Shown here: one piece after another, positions 49,301 through 59,749 of the stretch
Layout of the letters: each line of letters opens with the position of its first letter
Numbering within the stretch: the stretch's first letter is position 1
Source: Diadema setosum
Lineage: Eukaryota > Echinodermata > Echinoidea > Diadematoida > Diadematidae
Assembly: GCF_964275005.1 (NCBI RefSeq)
Contig: NC_092692.1
Location: 14,902,084 to 14,966,083, forward strand
Direction: 5' to 3'
Length of the DNA: 64,000 nucleotides
Notes under the pieces: generated by a model
The model's database searches: none
What the model was told of the DNA's origin: nothing
The model's input: only the letters and a program-made list of their open reading frames with translations
Made by a program: the position numbers and the translations under genes

Positions 49301-52300
49301 AATCATCACTATTATCCGTGAATGTTTTCATCGCTTCTCCCGCCTAAATGCCTCTCTCCTTTAGTAATACCTTTCATACCTTAAAGGTATTAGCCCACAT
49401 TTGTAAACCTGCAGCAATTGGTCTCATAGTTAGCATGGAGTTTGGGTATGATTGCAGTAACACCTGTGCAAAATTTCGTTCCAATTAGTCCATTACTTTC
49501 ATAAAAATGAATGAAAATGCACCGTAATCCGTATGCATGCGTATAACGCTCGCTAGCTCCGGTCCACATACGTGTTACATGTACAATGTACGTAGCTATA
49601 GCCCGCGCTCGTAATTCGATTTTGGGTCGGGTTGACCCGGTTTGAAAATTGATTTTAAAACGATGATTTTCTCTCTTTTATCGAATGGTATAGACAAAGA
49701 GCGACAGGTGAGGTATGTTACTGTTATAACTTGTACTTGAAGTCATATTGGACCTGTTTTATGCAGTTTTGATTTTCGTGGGTTTGCAAATGTGGGCTAG
49801 TACCTTTAAGTCTTGCTCTGCTTCTTTTGGGGTCCCAAACCATTCATTATTCTTAATGCTGTATCCTTTTGTAAAATGTCAAATGTTTAATGAATTGGTT
49901 AACTAAAACTTGAAACTTGAAACTTGAGGACAGGCTGACTTTGCTACAACATGCATTTCCATGAGACACTTGTACAAGTATATTCGGGACTCATCATCAA
50001 TGGGTTAAAACTTATGGGAGCAAGTACATGTAATTCTCTTCTCTAGGATATACCTATTAGTAGCTCCTCAGAGAGGTTTTTATTGATATGATGCATCTCC
50101 TCCAACATCAGGCATAGATTTCTGTGTCAGATATATTGAAGAATAGACGGTGTGACATCTGCAACAGTCTACACCTAATTGATTGTTTCTGTTTTTAGTC
50201 TAGTCCATGAAGGATTCCAACAAATTACTGTATTTATCTGAAATGGGCCCCGTATCTCTTGTCCTTCCCTTGGCAGTGAGGGTCGGAGATGACGACCTCT
50301 TGCCGACCTTGATGCACGAGTTCCCCTTCCTGCACGTGTCGCCGCACTCGGCACAGCGCATGTGGTCCCAGCAGATGAAGCATATGGAACACCTTACCAA
50401 GATGGCGCTGTCACACCAGCAGCGCAAGCCCAAGTCTCAGAGCAAGGTGAGATGAATTGCTGATGCAGTCACTCATATCTAAAGGTACACAGACTCTGGA
50501 CCCAAGAGGGTGCTTTTGGATTGCATGATGATTGCTGCGATTTTCATTACAAATAGCGATGATGTAAAGCTGCTTAATCCAAAGTAGATCACCTACTTAT
50601 ATGCAGATTTTTGTGGCTTGGAAGCAAGCAAACTTGTTATTGTTGTGTTTTAAAAAAAGAGGAGAGAGAAAAATGGGGCTCTATAAACAAATAATTTGCC
50701 CCAAGCAAACCTATGTGTGAAGGATCTGTATGTATTGGGCAGAGCCAGTCAGGAACAACGGCCGCATCTAGAGACAAACAGAGATTGACATTATTTTGAC
50801 CATTTTAGACATACCGTACAAATCAGTTTTATTTGGATGTTCAGAACACGGCAGATGTGTATACATGGGTCCATGCAACAGCACCCTCTTGAATCCTTGG
50901 TCCGTGTACCTTTAGCCCTTTACGTGACCCGACACTGCTGTAATTAGCCAATACAACTAATTGGTGCAAGAACATCCTATGTTGCAGTTTTAGGGATTCT
51001 GTATCAGAAACAAATGAGTATAATGAAGTTGGACCACACTGGTGTGAAGCATGGACATAAGTTGCTTAGCCCTTAGTCTGTGGACCACTTTAATACAGTG
51101 CACTCCTGTTATAACCAATGTGGTTATAATAAAATTCCGGTTTCAACGAAATAAAAATTGAGGCTTCAACATAATCCTCTCTCTGTTTTTTATCATGTAT
51201 TTGTTCTGTTATAACAAAATTTTGATGTGACAAAAGAAAACTGCTGATCCCGAGGAATTTGTTATTTATACGGAAGTCCACTGTAATAGAATGAACCACA
51301 CAGTCCCTTGACAACCTTAGAAGTGGTTGTACAGTTTTGACTTTCTTCTTTGAAATTATGCAGATTGAGGAGGCAGAGAAGAAGCAAGAGATTCTGGTGT
51401 CCATCATGAAAAAAGAGCTGGCCCACAACGAGAGGATGGTAAGTGACAAAGGGTAGTATGGATGCAGGGCAAGTCATCACCCTGTCTCTTATCACATGTT
51501 ATCCTTACATTCAGAAACAAAGTACTGGTGCATGCAGCCTCAAACACAATGTAAATTCAAACTATTTCCCAGGTTTTTGATATTTGCACCACTTTTTGCA
51601 AATATGACAAAACACAAATACATAAATATGTATGCACACAATGATGATGTGATGATTTTGATTATCATTATTATTGTTTCCAATTTATCATTATTATTAT
51701 TAGCATTAGCATTATTAGCATTATTATTAGCATTATTATCATCATCATCATGATTATAAAATGTGCATATCAGTGGTCATACTTTAGTCAATGATATCAT
51801 AAGCAAATGTGTTTCCTGAAATTGGCATGGTTCAAAACTTTAATTGCATGACAGTTTCCACCATTACTGTGATAGCCATTACTCATAACGAATTGCAGAA
51901 AAACCCAAATTGGGAAAAATAACCCAAAAGAGACAAAATGTTGTGACATGTCAGGGAAACATCTCAAAAATCAATATCAGCATGGCTTTACTATTTGAAA
52001 TCACCGTGACATATTTAGTTGTCACCTATTTTGTTTGATGAAAGAACAGTGAACAAGAAAATGTTTTTGGAATGGTCACAGCTTCATTACATCCCACCCA
52101 AAGAGCATTACATATTTTAGAAAAAACACCAACAATTCTGAAAAGACAGCCACAACACAGATAATGTAAATCTGAATGATAATTCATGTAGCCAAGTAAC
52201 ATTGAGAATCTTCTCTCAGGTTCATTCAATTTCGATTAAAAGAATGGGATGCGATTCACTGTTGTATAAATGTGCGTACATGTGAAACAACACCAGAGCT

Positions 52301-55300
52301 CCGAGTGAGAATAACGTAATCGACTCGCTCTCAATCTCTACGCAGAGAGAGATCAAAGAGCGCCGCAACCAGGAGAAGGTACTGAGGAGCAAGGCTGCCG
52401 AGCAGAGACAGGTCAATGCCAGAGCTAGACGGTACTACGATGAGTTCCGGCTTAGGGCCAAGTCTAGGGCCATGAAACGAAGGACCAGGGAGGAACAGGT
52501 ACATTATTTTACAATGCACATCGCTTTTTAAATCACAAAAGATCAGTGTACTGGCATTATAGATCAATTTTATTCATACTTGACTGCACAAGTTTTATCT
52601 GACTGACCCATCCCATTGAAACTTGTGCATAAAAACATATTATTTCAACAATGCTAACAGTGTAGTATTAAGCAGAAGTTGGTAATTACTACATGCTTGG
52701 GTTTCCCACCATGCATGTATTGGAATGCAGTAGCAGAGATGCCAGCTGTTTGTTTGTTTGTTCGTTTGTTTATTCATTTATTCATTTATTTATTTATTGC
52801 AGTGTTTTGTACTGTTTTCATTTAAGAAGTGCATGTTTCATGAAAACTACTGTCTTCCCCTTAAAATACTCCTTTCAAACCCTCAGAATACTAGTACTGC
52901 AATGCAGTTTACAAGGTTGGCATTGCTGCGTTAAGATCAGCTGTTTTTTTACAAGTGTTCTATGTATGCTGTATACATTTGTGTTGCAAGAAGTGGGGGG
53001 GGGGGGGGGAGGGGTAGGAAAACCGGAAGTCTTCATAATATGCTATTTAGACATGTCAAATATATTTAATTTGAGGTCATCATGCACCATTCCGCCCCAG
53101 TGCAATCAGATGACACTGTGACCATATTAAAGTATTTAAAGAAAGCAACAGGGAATACAAGGCTAAACATATCTTCTAAAAGCTAAAGCCACTTGCATTT
53201 TCACATCGAATTCAACAAGAGATTTCAACGAGGGGCTGTGATAGACTCGATACTACAGACACATACTTGCGATTGTTTCACTTTCATACTATGTTTTTCA
53301 CAATGCAAGTGTGAAAATTAGAGGCAGTAGAGTAGAAGAGGTAATTCAAAGAAAGTTTGCCTGCAACAAATTGATCTCTTAACAGTAATGTGTGTCTGAC
53401 CAGGGAGGTGAGACACACCTCCCTGGTCTGACATATGTGTGGTATTGTTAGGAGACTTTTGAATAAGTGCAAAGTCTGTGAAGACTTAAACTGAGATCCA
53501 GCTAACTACCACCCCAATGCCCAATCCAGCAGAGACTCGAATCATTTGTCCTGTACTGAAACCTCGTTGCATCAAACATATTATTCATGTCGCTCTTCAT
53601 ATTTCCACTTATTGCCAAGTAAACTCCCATTAGGGAGATGCTTTCCTACAATAAGATTATCTTTTGTCATCAGTCTTGATGCAGTTAACCTCACATAAAG
53701 CCAACCTCTCACAAGTCTATATATTGTCTTAGTTAAAGAAAAACCAAACCCCGGATGGATATGAACATGTGTTCGTTTTGTTATGCAAGTCAAAATCTAC
53801 ACAAGCCAAGTGATATTCTCTTGTCCTTTAGGATTCAATTTTGGCGAGGTTGACTGCACTTTCACCTTAATAGTATGGTACATTACCGTAGTATTTCTCC
53901 ATAATATGTTATGTGTGGCATTTCAGATATTCAAACACCTGTTTGAGGAGGGTATGGAGATACAGAAGGCGAGGATTCGTGAGCTCCGCAAGTATGCCGC
54001 CGAGAAGAGAGAGGAGAATTCTAAGCGCCAACGGGACGAAGTCGAGTCGCTTGAGAACTAGTATCCTTTTGTAGCATTGCTGCGCCAAATCAGGCCTCGC
54101 CTTTGATTTTCAAAGGGCTTGTAGGTCGTCACAATTTCACATCTAACATCAGTAGTTTGCAAGGTGCTAATGTTCCTGAGAAAACAGAATACTGAATGTG
54201 TTATTTATCATTTCTTTGTTGGCTTATACCAAACTTGGATACATAGGTATGTTGGTATTCTAACAATGTTTATCTCCGAAAAGACTGTTGTTTTAAAGTT
54301 TTTGAACAGCCACCTCAATATGGCATCAAAATAGTGTACTTCGACACCTGTGAATGGTAATAATAGACTGATAAAACTGACTACAACTATATGCCTGGGG
54401 GGGGGGGGGCAGCTGCAGTGATGGTTCATTTCTGTTTGTGTTTTTTTTTTTCTCTCTCTCTATCTTCTGGCTCTTCCAATCATGAACAACAATGCAAATA
54501 TTGATGGCACCAAAACAAGGACCTCCTGTGTGTTCAGTTGCACTATAAAGCAGGAGAGAGAATCTGCTGATTTTGAAGATACCTTAACCACCTGTTCCAC
54601 CAGCTATCGAGACCAGTTCAAAATGCTAGCAGAGACCATCGCCAAGGAGCGACAGGAGTTGAATACCAGAGACAGAGAGCAGGCAAATGTGAGTGTCCAT
54701 TGACATATTCTTACCTTTGGGAGCACTGATTTTAAAAATGTTCAAGATATCACATTTGATGCATATGTGTAGGTCTGTTGTATCACAAAACGACCTACCA
54801 TGTAAAATTTTTGCAATAAAGCCTAAAATATAAGGAGATATCTGTATTTTTCTCAATAAACCGTAACTGTAGACGGTTTAATCTGGAAGTATTCTTATTA
54901 TAATATTGTTCAAATTTTGTGTATTTCACAATACTTAGCATCGATTATACGGATTCAGTTTTTTGTTTAACCCTTTGTGTGCTTTAAGTGCTGATTGGCA
55001 GAGAAATCCTATAGCATTGTACACACTGTCCAAAGTCCATGGCACAGAAAGGGTTTAAGAGATTTCTTTGTGTAAACCAAAGATAGTAGATAACAAGATA
55101 CGAAGGCGCGCGATAGAAATGGACACAAAATGGCTACCCTACACGACGATACAAAAGAGAGCTAAGTACAAACTCAGTACACCTAGGAACATCATTCATT
55201 CCCAAAGGTAGTGGTATTTTTATTATCTTAAAAAGATTTGAAAATTATAGTCGTAGCTTTTTTTCGATTAAGGGGATTATTTTGAAGAACGAGATTTTAG

Positions 55301-56902
55301 AGTAATGAGGATTATTTCATGGAGGTAAAAATTTGGCAACAACATGATCTCACAATCAAAAGCGCTTGATAAACAACAACAACATCTTCAAAGACAGCAC
55401 GTCTCAGGCAAAGACACACATCACCTGAGACGCACTGTCCCTGAAGCCGCTGCTGCTGTTTATCAAGCGTCAATGCAGCGCATCTCAGGTGATGTGCGTA
55501 ATACGCATGAGGACCGTGCGCTGTCCATTTGTTTTGTACAGGATTAGCGCGCACTTTCGTGTCTTATTAGTTAAGCGTCTTTGGTGTAAACTAGCCGCCA
55601 GGGACACGATTTCAGGTTTCCTGTCCTACTGTCCATCTATCTGCATTCTATGTAATAATCTACATTGAAATTGAGCTCGTTTTGATGACACAAGTTGTTA
55701 CTTAGATGGGAAGACATCTTCACCATAGGGGCTATTTGAAAGTTCACTAGTATTCTATACAATAAATCAAACTTCATGGGGTTATGAAACCATCCTAACA
55801 TTAGGAAGAGGAAAGGAGGGAAGGTGATCCAATCTCTCCAAGATCTCAGAAACAAGAAACCTTGATTGTTTCTTTGTTTGTTTGTCTGTTTGTTTTGATA
55901 AGCAACATTAAAGGCATTTGCAGATGAAACAAAAAAGCTTTAGTGGTTCAAAATAGTTCTTCAATGTCAGTTAGGGATGGAAACAGGTAATGTAAAAATG
56001 TTAATCAATATAATCAATGTTAAGTATTGTTAAATATACAAAATGTGAACAATAGTTATGATTACAAAATTGCTTCCAGATTAAACAATCTACAGATATG
56101 GTTTATTGTGAAAAATAGGGATATCTCCTAATATTTAAGGCTTTGTTGCAAAATCTTTATATGGTACGATGTTTTGTGATACAACTGACCTACACATATG
56201 CATCAAATGTGATAACTTGAACATTTTTTAAAATCACTGCTCCCCAAGGTAAACAGGACCTTTAAAGAGATTTTTTCCTGTAAACTAACTGCCTTGGACA
56301 TGATTTCATGTTTCTTGTCAATCTGCATTCTGACCCTGGTCATATAATAACTTACGTTAATACTGAGCTCATGTTGATAAGACAGTTTATTCTTAAAAAT
56401 ATTCACCATAGGGCAGGATCACTAGGGACTTTATTCAGAAAGTTCACTGATATGCAGTAAATACAGCTTCAAAGGGTCATGAAACCATTTCATGAGGGGA
56501 AATCAAGGGAGAGAGGTAATCCAATCCCTCCAATAAGTAAGAAACAAGGACCCCCCCCCCTTTATTTTAGTAAGCCACATTAACAAAGTAATTCACACGA
56601 AACAGAAGTGGTGAGGGTGCTTTTGAACCACACAGAAATAGGCGCCTGGGCAAAAGACTTAAAATTTCATCTCGGGGATGTCTCGTCTGTTTTGTATTTT
56701 ACTTTTTTGCTGTACTTCTGATTGTACCTCCACCCAGGCCTTACATCGCATCAAGAGGAACCTGAGGGAGAAGATGGAGAGGGAGATCAGGGAGTACCAG
56801 GACCAGCTCTACCGGGACGAGGATGCAGAGTACTTCCGGCAGCTGGAGGCCGACAGGATGAAACACGAGCTGCAGATTGCCAAGTACAAGGCTCAGCTCT
56901 AG
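37357..56902 (+). CDS. CEP95: Centrosomal protein CEP95 (CCDC45) homologue, complete, 19 coding exons
   Basis: Exons: 37357-37396, 38696-38821, 39297-39521, 40056-40179, 40970-41106, 41876-41917, 42049-42218, 43109-43343, 43754-43913, 45203-45776, 47201-47310, 47912-48410, 49054-49273, 50277-50446, 51364-51438, 52346-52498, 53927-54060, 54604-54688, 56738-56902. The 3444 nt stay in phase and give 1147 aa; human CEP95 is about 820. CEP95 is a centrosome and spindle-pole protein. Residues ~14-125 match its N-terminal calponin-homology-like region ([48 protein letters not shown]). The middle (~130-650) is Ser/Pro/Gln-rich and low-complexity. Exon 12 has an acidic run then a basic region. Residues ~888-1147 are Glu/Arg/Lys-rich and probably coiled coil, with [20 protein letters not shown] at the front. 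The start has A at -3. The 42-nt exon 6 is symmetric (phase 1-1), so it could be skipped. Confidence 0.9.
37862..37985 (+). mobile_element. SINE 3' fragment in CEP95 intron 1
   Basis: Ends TAGTGATAATGGCAGGCCCC then TCTTGAAGAGTAGTGCC, matching the 3' body of the SINE at 23405-23625. The tRNA-like head is missing. Confidence 0.5.
38099..38463. mobile_element. TTAA-flanked near-perfect hairpin element, 365 bp
   Basis: TTAA at both ends, then AGGTGAAGGCTAGTAACTGA on the left and TCGGTTACTAGCCTTCCCCT on the right. The arms pair over about 165 bp with only about 10 mismatches (CAGTGGGAATCAGTGGAAAT, GGGATTCATTCAAGAGTTCA, CTCATATTCAAGTAATGTGC), separated by about 30 bp. TTAA target sites point to piggyBac-type mobilisation. 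In CEP95 intron 1. Confidence 0.88.
40281..40405. repeat. AATTT pentanucleotide array
   Basis: About 25 units of TTTAA with occasional TTTGA, TTCAA or TGTAA variants, in CEP95 intron 4 next to a poly-C run at 40240. Confidence 0.9.
41385..41747. mobile_element. MITE-like inverted-repeat element in CEP95 intron 5
   Basis: Left end GTAAAACCAGACATTTTTTG with AATTTTGCAAGGAGCC; right end GGCTCCTTGCGAAATTC and AGAAAATTCTGGTTTTAAAG. The arms pair over about 70 bp with many mismatches, so this copy is old. Confidence 0.6.
41876..41917 (+). other. CEP95: 42-nt candidate cassette exon of CEP95
   Basis: Acceptor TTCATGCAG and donor GTAAGTA flank 42 nt encoding about [14 protein letters not shown]. Phase 1 on both sides, and the neighbouring exons are phase-compatible without it, so inclusion adds 14 residues and skipping keeps the frame. 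Less certain than the other exons because there is no remembered homologue for this stretch. Confidence 0.6.
42565..42620. repeat. CCCCAG hexanucleotide-like repeat
   Basis: Seven or so units of CCCCAGC or CCCCAG in CEP95 intron 7. The Pro-rich plus frame across it is an artefact. Confidence 0.8.
43969..44482. mobile_element. CAGGGTGCTA TIR element in CEP95 intron 9
   Basis: Left end CAGGGTGCTACATAAC, right end TATATAGCACCCTG. Subterminal CACTTGCCCG words occur several times in both orientations (CACTTGCCCGATTGGGCAAG at left, CACTTGCCCCGGGCAATCG at right). CAGGG ends recall hAT-like elements, but no clean 8-bp target duplication is visible. Confidence 0.65.
46273..47057. mobile_element. TTAA-flanked 785-bp TIR element with poly-G subterminal hairpins
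   Basis: TTAACCCTAAAAAGACTGGG at the left and CCCAGTCTTTTTAGGGTTAA at the right are perfect 20-bp inverted repeats that include TTAA. Just inside, each end has a G-run and C-run with a palindromic core (GGGCCTAAAAGGCCC at left, GGGCCCTTTAGGCCC at right). CpG-rich GCGCGATTAC and GCGATCGCGCGAT words flank an AT-rich core without coding frames. In CEP95 intron 10. piggyBac-like, non-autonomous. Confidence 0.85.
48773..48865. mobile_element. 93-bp TTAA MITE
   Basis: TTAACCCGTGGAGGA at the left and TCCTCAATGGGTTAA at the right are imperfect inverted repeats with TTAA ends. Inside is GCCCGAGTATACTCGGGAC, a near-perfect palindrome. In CEP95 intron 12. Confidence 0.75.
49381..49809. mobile_element. 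429-bp TTAA TIR element in CEP95 intron 13
   Basis: TTAAAGGTATTAGCCCACAT at the left pairs with ATGTGGGCTAGTACCTTTAA at the right, continuing through TTGTAAACC and GGTTTGCAA. The interior is CpG-richer (GCATGCGTATAACGCTCGC) and non-coding. Confidence 0.82.
49926..50008. mobile_element. Second, 5'-eroded copy of the 93-bp TTAA MITE
   Basis: GAGGACAGGCTGACTTTGCT, TACAACATGCATTTCCATG, TATTCGGGACTC and ATCAATGGGTTAA match the copy at 48773-48865, but the left TTAACCC end is lost. In CEP95 intron 13. Confidence 0.65.
50479..50914. mobile_element. Related TIR element with CTAA/TTAG ends in CEP95 intron 14
   Basis: CTAAAGGTACACAGACTCTG and CCAAGAGGGTGC at the left pair with GCACCCTCTTGAATCC and TTGGTCCGTGTACCTTTAG at the right. 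The ends resemble AAAGGTA of the TTAA elements but read CTAA and TTAG; they may be mutated TTAA sites. Confidence 0.7.
51094..51285. mobile_element. Mariner-type MITE with TA ends in CEP95 intron 14
   Basis: TACAGTGCACTCCTGTTATA at the left and TATACGGAAGTCCACTGTA at the right form inverted repeats bounded by TA, with TTATAATAAAATTCC inside. This is the style of Tc1/mariner MITEs. It ends about 80 bp before exon 15. Confidence 0.7.
51650..51758. repeat. ATT/ATC trinucleotide repeat
   Basis: Interrupted TTA, ATT and ATC trinucleotide runs in CEP95 intron 15. Confidence 0.85.
53398..53428. other. Perfect 13-bp stem hairpin in CEP95 intron 16
   Basis: GACCAGGGAGGTG and CACCTCCCTGGTC flank a 5-nt loop (AGACA). 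It is far more GC-rich than its surroundings. No larger element boundary was found. Confidence 0.7.
54967..55058. mobile_element. 92-bp TTAA MITE in CEP95 intron 18
   Basis: TTAACCCTTTGTGTGC at the left and GGCACAGAAAGGGTTTAA at the right are inverted repeats bounded by TTAA. The centre carries AGTGCTGATTGGCAGAG. Confidence 0.7.
55363..55469. mobile_element. Small foldback element in CEP95 intron 18
   Basis: CGCTTGATAAACA and TGTTTATCAAGCG form perfect ends. Inside, GTCTCAGG and CCTGAGAC pair again around AAAGACACACAT. The right part GCATCTCAGGTGATGTGCG just outside resembles the internal ACACATCACCTGAGACGCA, hinting at a second, overlapping fold. Confidence 0.65.
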
Positions 56903-57525
56903 AGGGCGCTGGCAGCTACCGACAGCCAGTGGCGTTGATGGGGGAGTGGCCAACCACGATGAGAGGTGCCACGTCGTTTCTCCTCAGAGCAGTTGTTACC
57001 CAGCACAGAGTATTATGTTCATGCGTGTGTATTTTTATAGGTATACATGTGGCACAATGTATTTTTCTGTAACAATAACGGCTGCATGGCTCATACGGCG
57101 TTGGGTAACAACATGGTGCCGGTGATCAGGGGACCAGTTATTGACCAATCATAGCTCGTTAGCTGAGAATCGGGTTGGCCAGATGCTCTCTGCCGACAGC
57201 AACATGTCAAAATGCATCAGAGACATTGGCCTTTGTAGAATGTTCCCTGAACACTAGTATGCCCAGGGTTGCATTTCTTACTGGCCTGATTAGTTGTTGA
57301 TAGTTGTATAACACGATGACGGAAAACACATTACACAGCAATGTGACAACTTTTATCGACCCCTCACCCCATTCTTCAATGTCTTCCCATGGTCCCTGGC
57401 AAATATGTTGTCTACCCTGTAAGGGGACTAAGCCATTCAACTTTGATCACATAGACAGAATATTTGTGTTTAATACCAGAACCCTCACTGTTTGGCATTT
57501 ACATTGATTTAGAACTGATAGAACT

Positions 57526-57690
57526 GGGCCCCATTTCATTAAAAAGTTGATATGATAGTTACTCTTGCTGGAATGGCAATTGTCATGGTAATGACAAGAA
57601 TCCAGACTCCTGATTGGCTGTTGCTGTAGGAAGTTGACATTCCAGCAAACGTTGCTATCCTAACATCGTTTATGAAATAGGTGCCTGGTG
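57526..57690. mobile_element. MITE with GGGCCCCATTTCAT end
   Basis: Left end GGGCCCCATTTCATTAAAAA with GATAGTTAC and TGCTGGAATG; right end CATTCCAGCAAACGTTGCT then ATCGTTTATGAAATAGGTGC. The arms pair over about 55 bp at roughly 75%. The centre has CCTGATTGGCTGTTG. Confidence 0.7.
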
Positions 57691-58182
57691 TTTTCTTATT
57701 TTCCTTTCTATATACCAAAAAAAAAAAATAGTGTTACTATCTTGCCACAGTTTTCTCTTTGTGAATCTGCCCTTTCTGGTTCCCCAACCAAACTTTCTAT
57801 AAAGTAATTCATTCTCCTAGTCTCTACTCCTACATTGAAATGATGAGGACAGATGGATCATTTTGCAGCTCAGTTCTGATCAAGATCATTGATTACCAAA
57901 ATGTACATCTCAGTGATGTCATAATAATGCATTTATTCACTTATTTTTGAACAAATAGGCCTACAGCACAATATAGTAATCATCAGAACTCCAGGCCACA
58001 TGACCTGGCTCATTTTACTCCTGTTTACATCTTCTTCCTTGTCATCTTTATTGAATCTAAATTTCATAATAATTATGTCCATACTCTGAGTAATGAATTT
58101 TGTTTCCAAAATGTCACATGGAAATCCTGTTGGTTTGTTCAGGAGCTGTTGTTCACTTTGCTCTCAAGCCAATATTCCATGG

Positions 58183-58533
58183 TATTGACCGATTCTGTGA
58201 CGCGCTATGTGTATTTTTGGCATGGGCAGCGCCATTACGCGGTGTCTCAGCCGACCCCCCCCCCCCCTTCCCACTCCCCACCCCTCTCCCTACATTAGCA
58301 CGCGCGCAGAATGAAAAACTGATGCATGGTTGCTTTAGCCAATGGGCGTCTCGTACTGAGTGCGCGAATGCTTGCTTAGTGCGCGAACCTTTGTTACAAG
58401 TGCGCGATAAACATGTTGCCCGGGGGGTGGGGGAGAGCAGGGGGGGTCAGCTGAGACACCACAATTTGAGCTCATGGCAGCGCCCAGTGCCATAAAATGT
58501 CTGCTGCCCTCAACGAACCCGAATCGGTCAATA
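58183..58533. mobile_element. 351-bp foldback element with nested inverted repeats
   Basis: Outer ends TATTGACCGATTC and GAATCGGTCAATA pair perfectly. An inner pair GGTGTCTCAGCCGACCCCCC and GGGGGGTCAGCTGAGACACC surrounds a Pro-codon-like C-rich block and repeated GTGCGCGAA words. Non-coding. Confidence 0.75.
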
Positions 58534-58884
58534 GTAGGATGTGATTACGTTTTGATGATTGCGGTCTCTTCCAGTCATGGTACCTTACAACCATATATTA
58601 TGTTGCTGCTCTAAAAATGGACGAGATTAGGATATTTTATAGCTGTCACAAATCGGCAGTCAAGCATATCATGAACATTTGGTAAAGAGAAAAAATTTAT
58701 GCATCTATATTTTCTTTTCCCCTCTCCCAACTAATACCACTCTCATGTTTTTGATGATTCTAACAAATGATTTTAGCAGTGAATGTCATTGGGCATCATA
58801 TCACACAATAAACCTATCGTTAGATTTGAGAAGTAGCAAAGTGTTGAACCCCTGAACTTTAATATATTCAAAGTGACTTTGCAT

Positions 58885-59195
58885 GGGGGTCATCCCACTA
58901 GACCGACACCCACGAGTCATACAGCACACGAGTTTGACATTGAAAACAGGTCTATGAGTCATACAGCTCACGAGTCATACATCCCATGAGTTCGACACTA
59001 GGCAACTAAAGCCCATGAGTTCGACACTAACTAAAAACAGCCCATGAGTTCGACAGATACAACACGGGGCTTAATGTGTCGGTCTGGTGGGCCTTGTTTG
59101 CTTAGTGTCGAACTCATGGGCTGTATGACTTGTGAGCTGTATGACTCCAGGGCTGTATGACTCGTGGGTGTCAGTCTTGTGACATGCACCCCTTT
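58885..59195. mobile_element. Foldback element made of repeated ACGAGTCATACAGC / CATGAGTTCGACA words
   Basis: The left arm has CACCCACGAGTCATACAGC, CTCACGAGTCATACA and three CCCATGAGTTCGACA words. The right arm has the complements GTGTCGAACTCATGGGCTGT, ATGACTTGTGAGCTGTATGA and CTGTATGACTCGTGGGTGTC. The outer boundary is roughly GGGGGTCATCCCACTAGACC against GTCTTGTGACATGCACCCC. Confidence 0.75.
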
Positions 59196-59749
59196 GCATG
59201 TACCAGGTATTAGAGAAAATTCAGAAGTGAATCTGGATCGTAATTACAGGGAGTTGCAGTGTAACCAGTTAATTCATGAATGGGTAAAAATCTGAACTCT
59301 GTGGTACACGTTTCCTGTTTGTAGGGTTGTTTGTTTGTTTGTTTTGCAATTTTGTATAAAGTTCTTGCAAGACATAGATGTAAAGACCAGATAAGACTAA
59401 GAACAATGCCTTGAAGCAGTGAAACAAAGTCTGTGTATTTACTATGCTTTTGATTAAAAGATTATGAAATATGTGTAGTACTGAGTTGGATTTATTTGTA
59501 ATATTCAGATACCTGTACATAGGAATATTTTGCTTCGTGTGTTTTTCACATATTAAAGTAACTTCTTTCCAATGCACTACACTAGGAAAATGATATCGAT
59601 ACACTGCAAGTCTTTTATTTCTTGTTTGTCAATACTGAAAGGTGACTACTTAATGGTTGTCTGCGGCTTGTCTGTGGGAGGGAAAATAGTTTTGAAATCA
59701 GACTTGTGAATTGCGACCGAGTAGAAATGATATGAATTTGGAACAGGAT

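Larger units (their letters stand above)
54715..56640. repeat. Paired direct and inverted repeats filling CEP95 intron 18
   Basis: A stretch at 54715-54885 (AAAATGTTCAAGATATCACA, TGATGCATATGTGTAGGTC) recurs inverted at about 56080-56260. A second stretch at about 55575-55905 (CTGTAAACTA, GACATGATTTCATGTTTC-like text, ATTCACCATAGGG, GGTCATGAAACCAT) recurs as a direct copy at about 56265-56580. The intron thus looks like a segmentally repeated element, not unique sequence. Confidence 0.65.

Noticed and set aside
54482-54603. Upstream ATG extension of CEP95 exon 18 (from 54482)
   Set aside because: Exon 17 ends in TA and needs C from the acceptor at 54603/54604 to make Tyr-Tyr-Arg; the upstream part is intron read-through.
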